Assembly: GCF_000619885.1 (NCBI RefSeq)
Contig: NZ_JHUZ01000011.1
Location: 1 to 64,000 of the forward strand
DNA length: 64,000 bases
Source: Balneatrix alpica DSM 16621
GTDB lineage: Bacteria > Pseudomonadota > Gammaproteobacteria > Pseudomonadales > Balneatricaceae
Direction: 5' to 3'
The position numbers were made by a program, and so were the translations under genes. Below the pieces are notes generated by a model. It saw only the letters and a list, made by a program, of their open reading frames with translations, was not told the origin of the DNA and did no database searches. Shown here piece after piece: positions 7,775 through 15,696 of the stretch. The first letter of the stretch is position 1. Every line of letters begins with the position of its first letter.

Positions 7775-9082
7775 TCACACCTCCGCCAACCAAGCCTGGA
7801 CTAATTCCAGCTTCAGTTTCAGCGCCTTCTTGTCCTTCTTGCTGGCCGCTTCCAGCTCCTGCTGCAGCAGCTCCTGCAGTTGCTCCAGGGTTAAGCCCTG
7901 CTGTTGCTGACGCACTCGCAGCTCAGCGCCAGCCTCCGCTTTGGCCTGTTCTTCACGCTGACGGGCAATCTCTTGCGCCCGGGCTTTACCCGCTTCCAGC
8001 TTCTCCAGCTCCTCTTCACTCAACTCTTTTTTACTGTCCCGGGTTTGCTCGCTGTGCTGACGCAACTGACGATTGAAGGCCTGTAAACCCACCGCCTCAC
8101 GTACCTGCTCCAGGAAGGGAGTCGCAATAGCACGGGCTTTTTCCGCTCCCTGTAACAACACCTCCTCCAAATAAGCCTGATCAGCCATCAAGCGCTGGTA
8201 CTCCTGACGTGGCCCACGTAGCTGTGCGTCAAGGAATTCAAACAACTCCTGCTTCAGGCTGCCCCAGGCAATGCCTTCGGCAAAACGCTGACGCATCTGC
8301 TCACGTTCCGCCTGGCTGGCAAAGGCAGCGTAAATTTCATACAGGGTGCTGCTATCCGGATCTTTAGGTTCACCCGGTTCACGGGAGTCGGTTTTAATCT
8401 GGGCAACCAGTTTGCGTAGCTCATCCGCTTCACAAAACAGTGGAATCGTATTGTTGTAGCTCTTGCTCATCTTGCGGCCATCCAGGCCCGAGAGCACCGC
8501 GACCTCATCACTCACCACCGCCTCAGGCAGGGTAAAGAGGGGGGCATAGGTGTGATTGAAACGCCCGGCAATATCACGAGCCATTTCGATGTGCTGAATT
8601 TGATCCTTACCCACCGGGATTTGCTCAGCGTTAAACATCAGGATGTCCGCCGCCATCAGAATCGGGTAGGAGAACAGCCCCATGGTCACCCCATCATCCT
8701 GATCTTCTTTGCCAGCCTGGGTGTTGTCATCGACGGAGGCTTTATAGGCATGGGCACGATTCATCAGCCCTTTGCCGGTCATGCAGGTGAGGATCCAGGT
8801 GAGCTGCGGAATCTCAGGAATATCAGACTGACGATAAAAGGTCGCTACCTTAGGATCCAATCCCAACGCTAACCAGGTGGCAGCAATTTCCTGACGCGAG
8901 CGAAATACCCGTTCAGGCTCGTGGCATTTAATCAGCGCATGGTAATCCGCCAGAAAATAAAAGGAGTGCACATCCTGATTACGGCTGGCATCAATAGCCG
9001 GGCGAATCGCCCCCACATAGTTACCAAGGTGGGGGGTGCCTGTAGTGGTAATACCGGTCAGAACACGAGTCTTCTTAGTCAT
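7775..9082 (-). CDS. trpS: tryptophanyl-tRNA synthetase, long form
   Basis: The 435-aa class I synthetase charges tRNA-Trp. The HIGH-like motif is TGTPHLGNY near residue 14 and the KMSKS loop is GRKMSKSYN near 200. It has about 100 residues more than the 334-aa E. coli enzyme: after residue 335 comes a highly charged Gln/Glu/Lys coiled coil and a lysine-rich end ([12 protein letters not shown]). Long forms of this kind are known in Pseudomonas. The ATG at 9082 follows GACAGG and gives the standard [10 protein letters not shown] start; the upstream in-frame extension is rejected. Confidence 0.95.
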   Translation of the reverse strand: MTKKTRVLTGITTTGTPHLGNYVGAIRPAIDASRNQDVHSFYFLADYHALIKCHEPERVFRSRQEIAATWLALGLDPKVATFYRQSDIPEIPQLTWILTCMTGKGLMNRAHAYKASVDDNTQAGKEDQDDGVTMGLFSYPILMAADILMFNAEQIPVGKDQIQHIEMARDIAGRFNHTYAPLFTLPEAVVSDEVAVLSGLDGRKMSKSYNNTIPLFCEADELRKLVAQIKTDSREPGEPKDPDSSTLYEIYAAFASQAEREQMRQRFAEGIAWGSLKQELFEFLDAQLRGPRQEYQRLMADQAYLEEVLLQGAEKARAIATPFLEQVREAVGLQAFNRQLRQHSEQTRDSKKELSEEELEKLEAGKARAQEIARQREEQAKAEAGAELRVRQQQQGLTLEQLQELLQQELEAASKKDKKALKLKLELVQAWLAEV

Positions 9083-9162
9083 CCTGTCACTCTGCAGACA
9101 AAGAGGCGAATAGGTAAAACGGGCTAACGCAATACACACTCAGCATATTGCGAAGGCAGCCG

Positions 9163-9219
9163 AGCTTGGCAAAAAGTCGTTAAGCCTTGGCGTTGTTCCG
9201 GCTTTTTGGCAAGCTTGCC
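9163..9219. repeat. imperfect inverted repeat upstream of trpS
   Basis: AGCTTGGCAAAAAG (9163-9176) faces CTTTTTGGCAAGCT (9202-9215) with one mismatch. The right arm also contains the perfect 12-bp palindrome GGCAAGCTTGCC (9208-9219). It lies in the divergent gap between trpS and a small membrane-protein gene. An operator or a cruciform are possibilities; no specific regulator is indicated. Confidence 0.45.
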
Positions 9220-9360
9220 CATGGTTTAAACGCGCCCAGGCTACTCTTATAGCCAGACCCACTTCGCTCGTTCATTGGTTTATTGCTTCGGGGCTGGCAG
9301 AGTAGCACACTCGGGCAGCTGGCGAGAAATGCCCTTAGTCAACAATAGGACGCTCCGCTC

Positions 9361-9648
9361 ATGGACACCGCACAACTGGCTTCATTGATACTGACAGCAC
9401 TAGCCTTAGTACTTCTGATTTGGATTAGCCTGAAAAGCCGTCCGGGCTCTCCCAAGGAATGGTTAGCCACTCTGGCAACTTGGTTGCTCGCCCTGGTGAT
9501 AGGACTGGTCGCCTATAGCGCCTTGCAACTGCTACTCGATAGCCAGGGTAAAAGCCTGCCGGATCTTGCCATCCCGGTGGTGATCATCGCCGCCGCCCGT
9601 TTGAGCCTGCGCTGGGCACCACTGTGGGTCAATAAACCCAAGCTGTAA
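9361..9648 (+). CDS. small three-TM membrane protein (unknown)
   Basis: The 95-aa hydrophobic protein has membrane segments at about residues 5-25, 37-60 and 67-85. The loop between the first two is basic (SLKSRPGSPKEW). No family is recognised. The ribosome-binding site is weak (GGACGCTCCGCTC before ATG). It diverges from trpS across 280 bp. Confidence 0.6.
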   Translation: MDTAQLASLILTALALVLLIWISLKSRPGSPKEWLATLATWLLALVIGLVAYSALQLLLDSQGKSLPDLAIPVVIIAAARLSLRWAPLWVNKPKL

Positions 9649-9818
9649 CCCCCTTTGCTTTGCCACTAAGCGTCCCCAAATAAGTAGCGAGCATCGCCAC
9701 GAAAAACCGTCATCGCTGGTTGTATAAGTTCACCAACAATGGCGCTTAATCGGCGGTAATGCTCGCTATCCTACGTAAGGCATCGGAATGCAATCCTGAC
9801 CTTTTAACGGGAGGCAAA

Positions 9819-10058
9819 ATGGACACTACCCCTCACACGCTGAGTACACTCTTTGCCCAGCTTGGACTCGACTCCAGCAGCCAGGCCATCAATCAATTCA
9901 TTCGTCAGCAAGGCCCACTACCAGATGATCTGCCACTGGAACAAGCAAGTTGCTGGAACCCTGCCCAAGCACGTTTTATCCAGGAAGCCCTGGCGCAAGA
10001 CTCCGATTGGAGTGAAGTAGTCGATGAGCTCAATGTATTAATGCGTCGTCGCCATTAA
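9819..10058 (+). CDS. DUF2789 family protein
   Basis: The 79-aa protein has the pattern of DUF2789: an MDTTPHTL start, a FAQLGL segment, W-x-P-A-Q-A-x-F in the middle and a DWSEVVDELN ending. Function is unknown. The start is set by the strong Shine-Dalgarno GGGAGG seven nt upstream; the longer frame from 9759 has none. A 10-bp inverted repeat (9685-9694 with 9759-9768, TAGCGAGCAT/ATGCTCGCTA) lies in the 170 bp upstream and could be an operator. Confidence 0.82.
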   Translation: MDTTPHTLSTLFAQLGLDSSSQAINQFIRQQGPLPDDLPLEQASCWNPAQARFIQEALAQDSDWSEVVDELNVLMRRRH

Positions 10059-10074
10059 GCGCTATCAAGTCACC

Positions 10075-10104
10075 TGAGAGAAGCCTGTCCACTGGCTTCT
10101 CTCA
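10075..10104. terminator. stem-loop after the DUF2789 gene
   Basis: TGAGAGAAGCC and GGCTTCTCTCA form a perfect 11-bp stem with the loop TGTCCACT, starting 17 nt after the stop codon. No T-run follows, so termination may be weak. Confidence 0.55.
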
Positions 10105-10200
10105 ACACTGCCAGCCCCTTCTGAGTGCTGACGCAGCCTTACCCTGGCCTCCACTTAACACTCTAGGTAGACTGCTGCTTCACTCAGATGGAGCCCTGTT

Positions 10201-10980
10201 ATGCTTGCTGTGATTTCACCTGCCAAAACCCTGGATTTCGAGACACCGGCTCACACAGCCCATTGCAGTCAACCAGACTTTCTTAACGAAGCCAGTGACC
10301 TGATTGAGCAACTACGCCCCCTCACCCCCGCACAACTGAGCCAGTTAATGAGCCTGAGCGACAAGCTCGCTGCTCTCAATGTCGCCCGTTATGCCAACTG
10401 GCAACTGCCCTTTACTCCAGCCAATGCCAAACAGGCCGTATTGGCATTTAAAGGAGACGTTTATCAGGGATTGGATGCCGCCACGCTAAATGAGGAGGAG
10501 CTTGCCTATGCGCAGCAACACTTGCTGATACTGTCCGGGCTCTATGGCTTGCTACGCCCCTTGGACTTAATCCAGCCCTACCGACTGGAGATGGGAACCG
10601 CCTTTGCCAATTCCCGTGGCAAAGATCTTTATGCCTTCTGGGGCAAGCGTCTGACCGAGGCCCTGAACCAGCGTCTGCAACAGCAGGAGCAACAGGTCCT
10701 GATCAACCTGGCTTCCAATGAATACTTTAAAGCCATCCAGCCTAAACAACTGCAGGGGCGTTTAATCACCCCCGTCTTTAAGGATCGCAAAAACGGCCAG
10801 TACAAAATCATCAGCTTCTACGCGAAAAAAGCCCGCGGGCTGATGTGCCGTTATCTGATTGAGCAACGTCCTGACCGGGTCGAAGCCCTGCAAGACTTCA
10901 ATTACCAGGGTTACTACTTTAGCCGTCAAGATTCCCAGGGGGATACCTGGACCTTCCTGCGGGAAGAGCAAGACTCATAG
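10201..10980 (+). CDS. yaaA: peroxide stress protein YaaA
   Basis: The 259-aa UPF0246/DUF328 protein has the diagnostic start [14 protein letters not shown], a central [18 protein letters not shown] block and the conserved NLASNEYFK segment. E. coli YaaA limits DNA damage during hydrogen peroxide stress by lowering free intracellular iron. The length equals the family norm. It stands alone and is followed by a strong hairpin terminator shared with the convergent Tim44-like gene. No OxyR site was recognised upstream. Confidence 0.93.
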   Translation: MLAVISPAKTLDFETPAHTAHCSQPDFLNEASDLIEQLRPLTPAQLSQLMSLSDKLAALNVARYANWQLPFTPANAKQAVLAFKGDVYQGLDAATLNEEELAYAQQHLLILSGLYGLLRPLDLIQPYRLEMGTAFANSRGKDLYAFWGKRLTEALNQRLQQQEQQVLINLASNEYFKAIQPKQLQGRLITPVFKDRKNGQYKIISFYAKKARGLMCRYLIEQRPDRVEALQDFNYQGYYFSRQDSQGDTWTFLREEQDS

Positions 10981-10996
10981 CTCCACCCCCATGGCC

Positions 10997-11031
10997 AAAA
11001 AACAACAGCCCCGCTTAGCGGGGCTGTTGTT
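10997..11031. terminator. strong hairpin terminator between yaaA and the Tim44-like gene
   Basis: AACAACAGCCCCGC and GCGGGGCTGTTGTT form a perfect 14-bp stem with the loop TTA. On the minus strand it is followed by TTTTTT, so it terminates the Tim44-like gene well. On the plus strand only GATTTC follows, so it would act more weakly for yaaA. Confidence 0.85.
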
Positions 11032-11066
11032 GATTTCTAGCTGGTGAGCTTAACAGCAAGCCGATC

Positions 11067-11957
11067 TCAGTGCTGCTGAATCCCTTCGATCTGCCAGGCA
11101 CCCTGGGCATTATCCAAAGGCTTGCTCAGATGCCACACTTCACTGAACTCTGTCGTTGGCCCCTGTTGCTCTTCACGTACCCAGCCGGAGAACTGCAGGC
11201 TGACCACCGCCATGCCATTGACCTCCTGGTAGTTGATCAGATCCACCATCACGGACTCAACATCGGTATGTTGGGGACCGGCTAAAGCCTCACGCTCGGC
11301 TTTCAACTGAGCAAACAGCTCCGGGGTCATGTAGTCCGCCAGGGTGGCATAGTCTGCCTGATCCCAAGCACGCTGCAGCTGACGGAAGTGGTTACGCGCC
11401 TCTTCCAGGAAAGCGTCTTTTTTAAACCAAGCCGGGGTTTGGATATCAGTGGCCAGCTCGGCCATCAGACCTTGCTCCCCATTACCAAAATGGCCAGCAC
11501 GCATGGCAGGGCTACTCTGGGGTTCAGGCGTAGCAGGCTGCTGATAGGGCTGAGCGGCCCCCGCGCCAGCATAAGCAGGCTGAGCTTGTTGCGCCGCCGC
11601 TGCCTTACGCTTAAACAGGCGGAACAGCACAAAAGCAATCACGGCGATAATCAGAATATCCATCAAGCCGATACCGTCGAAAGCCCCACCGAAGAACAGT
11701 GCTCCCAACAAACCACCCGCCAGCAGTCCCCCCAGCATACCGCCCATCAAACCGGACTTTTTCGGTGCTGCAGTAGCGGTGTTAGTCGGAGCAGCGGTCG
11801 GCTGGCTGGCTTGTTTCGGTGCATAGGTCGGCTTCGCCGGAGCAGAGTAGCTCTTACCAAAACTTTTGCCGCCACCAAGTTTGGCTGCCTCCACAGGTTG
11901 CAGACCCAATGTCAGCAGCAAGCACAGGCTGGAAAACAGGGTTACAAGCGCACGCAT
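11067..11957 (-). CDS. Tim44-like domain protein with signal peptide
   Basis: The 296-aa protein starts with a signal peptide (MRALVTLFSSLCLLLTLGL..EAA). A Gly/Ala/Pro-rich linker and a glycine-zipper hydrophobic segment (LMGGMLGGLLAGGLLGALFFGG) follow, then a second membrane stretch (ILIIAVIAFVLFRLFKRK). The C-terminal 130 residues have the Tim44/MBA1-like lipid-binding fold pattern (HFRQLQRAWDQADYATLADYMTPEL). Bacterial members are uncharacterised; membrane association in the inner membrane or periplasm is likely. The start at 11957 follows GAGGAGAAAA. It stands as a single gene with its own terminator. Confidence 0.85.
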   Translation of the reverse strand: MRALVTLFSSLCLLLTLGLQPVEAAKLGGGKSFGKSYSAPAKPTYAPKQASQPTAAPTNTATAAPKKSGLMGGMLGGLLAGGLLGALFFGGAFDGIGLMDILIIAVIAFVLFRLFKRKAAAAQQAQPAYAGAGAAQPYQQPATPEPQSSPAMRAGHFGNGEQGLMAELATDIQTPAWFKKDAFLEEARNHFRQLQRAWDQADYATLADYMTPELFAQLKAEREALAGPQHTDVESVMVDLINYQEVNGMAVVSLQFSGWVREEQQGPTTEFSEVWHLSKPLDNAQGAWQIEGIQQH

Positions 11958-12058
11958 GTATTTTTTCTCCTCAAGCGTTGATCGCACCAATATAGGGCCA
12001 GCCCTGGCCAATAAAAGTTACGGTTGGTTTCAGCACCTCGCGATCCTCTGCCAATTCA

Positions 12059-13453
12059 CTAGCGCTCATGCAAGCTGTCCTGGCGATACTTCAGCAGCGG
12101 CGACAGGAAATACTCTATCACCCGGCGCTGACCGAGATGAATTTCTGCGCTCAGGCTCATCCCCGCTGCCAGCGGTAACCATTGCTGATCCGCATTGATG
12201 CCGGTTTGCAGAAGCTGTATCCGAGCGGGGTAAACCAAACCATAGCGTTCGTCCTCACTGGCATCCTGGGCGATTGATTGCACCCGCGCCTCAACCAGAC
12301 CGTACTTGGTAAAGTTGTAGCTATCGACCTTCAGTTTGACACTTTGCCCCTCGCTAACGAAGCCACGGTCCTGATTGCGAATCCACACCTGAGCCTCCAG
12401 CTCCGCCGCCTGGGGAACAATCTCAAGTAGCACCTGGGCTGGACTGACGACCCCACCCAGCGTGAATACCTGCAGATTCTGCACCGTACCTGCCAGAGGT
12501 GCCACTAACCGATAGTGGGCCAGGCGCTGCTGCAATTGCTGCCACTGCCGTTGCAGGCTTTGATATTCGGTGCTGCTTTGCTGCAGCTTGGCCAAAGCCT
12601 GGCTACGCTGCTCATGGATTAAAGCTTGGCGTCCGGCCTCATTGGCTGCCTGAGCGGCCTGCAACTGCTGTAAACGGGTCGCACTGGCCGCCAGCCCCTG
12701 TTCCAACTCCACTTGCTGCTGACGCGCCTGCAACCATTGGCTGCGGGCGGCCAGCTGCTGTTGTTGCAGCTTCTGGTAAGCCGCCACCTGCTCATTCACC
12801 AGCTCCAACAGGCGCCGATAGCGTTGCTGCTCCAACAACTCCTGCTGATATTGGCCCTGCAAACGCAGGGCTTCCTGTTGATGGCGCGCCAGGGTGGCCT
12901 CATAGCCCTGACGTTGTTGCACTAACTGGTAATAATGCTGCTGCTGTTGCGCCTGACTCGGCCCCTGTAAACCCGCAGGAACTCCTGGCCAATGCCAGTG
13001 TTGCAGCTCAATCTCCGCTCCCTGACTAAGCCAGCTCACCCAAGCCTGCTGCCGCGCCTGCTCCAGATAGGCCTGTTGCCAGAGCAATGCCAAACGTTGC
13101 TGTTCCAACACAAGTTCATCGCTGTCCAACTGCAGCAACAGCTGTCCAGCCTGCACCTGCTGTCCCTCCTTCACCCCAATTTCCACTACCTTGGCGCTGA
13201 CTAGGGACTGAATCTGCTGCACCCCCTGGCTCACCCGAATCTGCCCAGGTGCCTGGGCATAGATATCCAGCCTGCCCCACCAGGCCCACAGCAGGATCAG
13301 GGTAAAAATCACCATCAGAGTCCACATCAAGCCACGTCCAAGTGGCGAAGGCGGGCGCCGCTCCAGCTCCAGCGCGGCGGGTAAAAAGGCATAAATCTCC
13401 TCCTCACTCAGGCCCTGCCGCTGCCGCCCACTGAGAATCAGCCGAGGCTTCAT
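12059..13453 (-). CDS. type I secretion membrane-fusion protein (HlyD family)
   Basis: The 464-aa adaptor protein links an inner-membrane ABC exporter to an outer-membrane TolC-like channel. One membrane segment (residues about 33-55) follows a cytoplasmic N-terminus. It is followed by a biotinyl-lipoyl half (SAKVVEIGVKEGQQVQAGQ), a long Gln-rich coiled-coil hairpin (about 110-300), the second lipoyl half (VAPLAGTVQNLQV) and a HlyD-type C-terminal beta domain. The start follows GGAGGG and overlaps the ABC-transporter stop by 4 nt (ATGA), giving coupled translation. No TolC gene or secreted substrate is visible in the window. Confidence 0.9.
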   Translation of the reverse strand: MKPRLILSGRQRQGLSEEEIYAFLPAALELERRPPSPLGRGLMWTLMVIFTLILLWAWWGRLDIYAQAPGQIRVSQGVQQIQSLVSAKVVEIGVKEGQQVQAGQLLLQLDSDELVLEQQRLALLWQQAYLEQARQQAWVSWLSQGAEIELQHWHWPGVPAGLQGPSQAQQQQHYYQLVQQRQGYEATLARHQQEALRLQGQYQQELLEQQRYRRLLELVNEQVAAYQKLQQQQLAARSQWLQARQQQVELEQGLAASATRLQQLQAAQAANEAGRQALIHEQRSQALAKLQQSSTEYQSLQRQWQQLQQRLAHYRLVAPLAGTVQNLQVFTLGGVVSPAQVLLEIVPQAAELEAQVWIRNQDRGFVSEGQSVKLKVDSYNFTKYGLVEARVQSIAQDASEDERYGLVYPARIQLLQTGINADQQWLPLAAGMSLSAEIHLGQRRVIEYFLSPLLKYRQDSLHER

Positions 13454-15615
13454 GCCAAGCCCTCCGCGACAGGAGGAGCAGACCACTCCGGCTGCTGATA
13501 GGCATACAGACGGGCATAGTAGCCCTGACTGGCCAGCAACTGAGCATGGGAACCCTGCTCGACTAAGCGCCCCTGTTCCAGCACCAGGATACGACTGGCC
13601 TGGCGCACGGTGGACAGGCGGTGGGCAATAATGAATACCGTACGCCCCCGGCAGATTTGTGCCATGTTGTCCTGGATTAAACGCTCACTTTCATAATCCA
13701 GAGCGCTGGTTGCCTCATCCAGAATCAGGATGCGGGGGTTGCCAATCAGCGCCCGCGCCAGGGCTAGTCGTTGACGTTGGCCACCGGACAGACTGGCCCC
13801 CTGCTCCCCCACCTGGGTGTCATAGCCCTCGGGCAACTGGCAGATAAACTCATGGGCGCCAGCCAGCTTGGCCGCCTCCATCACTAACTCCAGGGGTAAA
13901 CTGGGATCGGCCAGGGCGATGTTGTCCTTGATACTGGCGTTGAACAGACGATTTTCCTGCAACACCACACCAATCTGACGCCGTAGCCAGGCAGGCTGCA
14001 GCTGGCTGATATCCTGCCCATCCAGCAGAATACGGCCAGACTCCGGCAGATACAGGCGTTGAATCAAGCGCGCCAGGGTACTCTTACCTGAGCCTGAGCG
14101 GCCGACAATGCCTATCACTTCTCCCGCCTTGACCCTAAGGCTAAAGTCCTGCAATGCCAGAGGGCGATCCGGGCTGTAACGGAAGTTCAGCTCACTAAAC
14201 TCCAACTGTCCCAACATCTGTCGCGGCACCGCTTTATTCGCTTGCAGGCTGGGCTCGCAGGGGGTGTTGAGAATGTCCCCCAGCCGCTTGACCGCAATCC
14301 CCGCCTGCTGAAAGTCCTGCCATAGCTGCACCAGCTTTAGAATGGGATTACTGATTTGTCCGGCCAGCATATTAAAGGCAATCAGCTGGCCAATACTGAG
14401 TTCGCCCCCCATCACCAGCCGGGCGCCCTGCCAGAGGATCAGAACCGTCACCACTTTATTGATCAGCAACGCACTCTGGCTGGCAATATTGCCCAGGTTG
14501 GCTGCCTTAAAAGAAGCGCTGACATAGGCGGCCAGTTTTTCCTCCCAACGCTTCTGCACCAGTGGTTCCACCGCCAGGCTTTTTAAGGTCTCAATTCCCG
14601 CCACACTCTCAGTGAGAAAAGCCTGGCTGGCAGCGCCATGCAAAAATTTGTTATCCAAGCGTTTGCGCAGCAACGGTGTGATATACACGGACAACAACAG
14701 ATAGGCCGGGATTGAACCCGCCACAATCAAGGTCAGAGTCGGGCTATAGACATACATCACCGCAAAAAAGACCAGGGTGAAGAACAGGTCTATCACCAAG
14801 GTCAACGCTGAGCTGGTCAGGAAATGACGAATGCTATCGAGCTCACGCACCCGGGCCACGGTGCTACCAATCTGCCTGGCCTGAAAATAGGCGATGGGCA
14901 AATGCAGCAAGTGTTGAAACAGCTGGGCCCCCAGGGTGACATCGACTCGGTTGGTGGTATGGCTGAATAAGTATGTGCGCAGCCCGCCCAGCACCACCTC
15001 AAACAGCGATAGCAACAACAGCCCCAATGCCAACACATCCAGGGTGGTCAGGCCCTGATGCACCAGTACCTTATCCACCATCACCTGAAAGAACAGTGGC
15101 GTCAGCAGGGCAAACAGCTGCAAAAAGAAGGAGGCCACCAGCACCTCTGCCAAAGGGCGGCGATACTTTAGCAAAGCCGGCACAAACCACCCCAGACCAA
15201 AGCGCCCTTCCGCTCCGGCTAGCCAGGCGCGTCGACTCAGCAATAGCACCTGCCCCGTCCAGATTTGTTCCAACTCCGCTTGATTCAGGGTATGGCTGAC
15301 CGGCAGTAACGGATCTTTCAGCAGTACCCTATCCTCACCACAACGGGCCAGAATCAGATAACGCCCATCCTGACAGGGTAGGATCGCCGGCAGGCTGAGT
15401 TTGGCCAAATCCTGCCAAGCGGCCCGAACCAGGCGGGCTCGCAGTTTCAAGCGTTTAGCCGCAGCTAAGAGGTCTGCCTGACTGGCCTGCGCCGAGCCTA
15501 GGCCACAGTGGTGCTGCAAACTTGGCAGGTCCGCCGCCACCTGATGATAGCGGGCCACCAATACCAGTGCCGCCAAGCCAGAATCCGGCTGACCCGCAGG
15601 CGATGAAGAGGTCAT
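13450..15615 (-). CDS. type I secretion ABC transporter (HlyB-like, degenerate C39 domain)
   Basis: The 721-aa exporter has an N-terminal peptidase-like domain (residues 1-130), a six-TM domain (about 150-430) and an ATPase domain. Walker A is GRSGSGKST near residue 505, the signature LSGGQRQRLALARAL near 605, and Walker B with D-loop is ILDEATSALD. The N-terminal domain lacks the catalytic Cys expected in bacteriocin-processing C39 peptidases (GLAALVLVARYH at that place), so it is a C39-like substrate-binding domain as in HlyB or LapB. The start follows AAGGTGG. It heads a two-gene operon with the HlyD-type gene. Confidence 0.92.
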   Translation of the reverse strand: MTSSSPAGQPDSGLAALVLVARYHQVAADLPSLQHHCGLGSAQASQADLLAAAKRLKLRARLVRAAWQDLAKLSLPAILPCQDGRYLILARCGEDRVLLKDPLLPVSHTLNQAELEQIWTGQVLLLSRRAWLAGAEGRFGLGWFVPALLKYRRPLAEVLVASFFLQLFALLTPLFFQVMVDKVLVHQGLTTLDVLALGLLLLSLFEVVLGGLRTYLFSHTTNRVDVTLGAQLFQHLLHLPIAYFQARQIGSTVARVRELDSIRHFLTSSALTLVIDLFFTLVFFAVMYVYSPTLTLIVAGSIPAYLLLSVYITPLLRKRLDNKFLHGAASQAFLTESVAGIETLKSLAVEPLVQKRWEEKLAAYVSASFKAANLGNIASQSALLINKVVTVLILWQGARLVMGGELSIGQLIAFNMLAGQISNPILKLVQLWQDFQQAGIAVKRLGDILNTPCEPSLQANKAVPRQMLGQLEFSELNFRYSPDRPLALQDFSLRVKAGEVIGIVGRSGSGKSTLARLIQRLYLPESGRILLDGQDISQLQPAWLRRQIGVVLQENRLFNASIKDNIALADPSLPLELVMEAAKLAGAHEFICQLPEGYDTQVGEQGASLSGGQRQRLALARALIGNPRILILDEATSALDYESERLIQDNMAQICRGRTVFIIAHRLSTVRQASRILVLEQGRLVEQGSHAQLLASQGYYARLYAYQQPEWSAPPVAEGLA

Positions 15616-15667
15616 GGAGCCACCTTGTTGTTATTGTTGGAGGCTCCTGAAACTACTGAGAATGGCT

Positions 15668-15695
15668 CTTATTGCTCAAGGTAAAAAACGGTCAA
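15668..15695 (-). promoter_or_regulatory. putative promoter of the type I secretion operon
   Basis: Minus-strand TTGACC (15690-15695) and AATAAG (15668-15673) are spaced by 16 nt in the 81-bp gap between the potassium-channel stop and the ABC-transporter start. The -10 matches 4 of 6 positions. Confidence 0.45.
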
Positions 15696-15696
15696 T

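Noticed and set aside
13116-13325. short antisense ORFs within the HlyD-type gene
   Set aside because: They lie inside the conserved frame of the membrane-fusion protein, without start signals.
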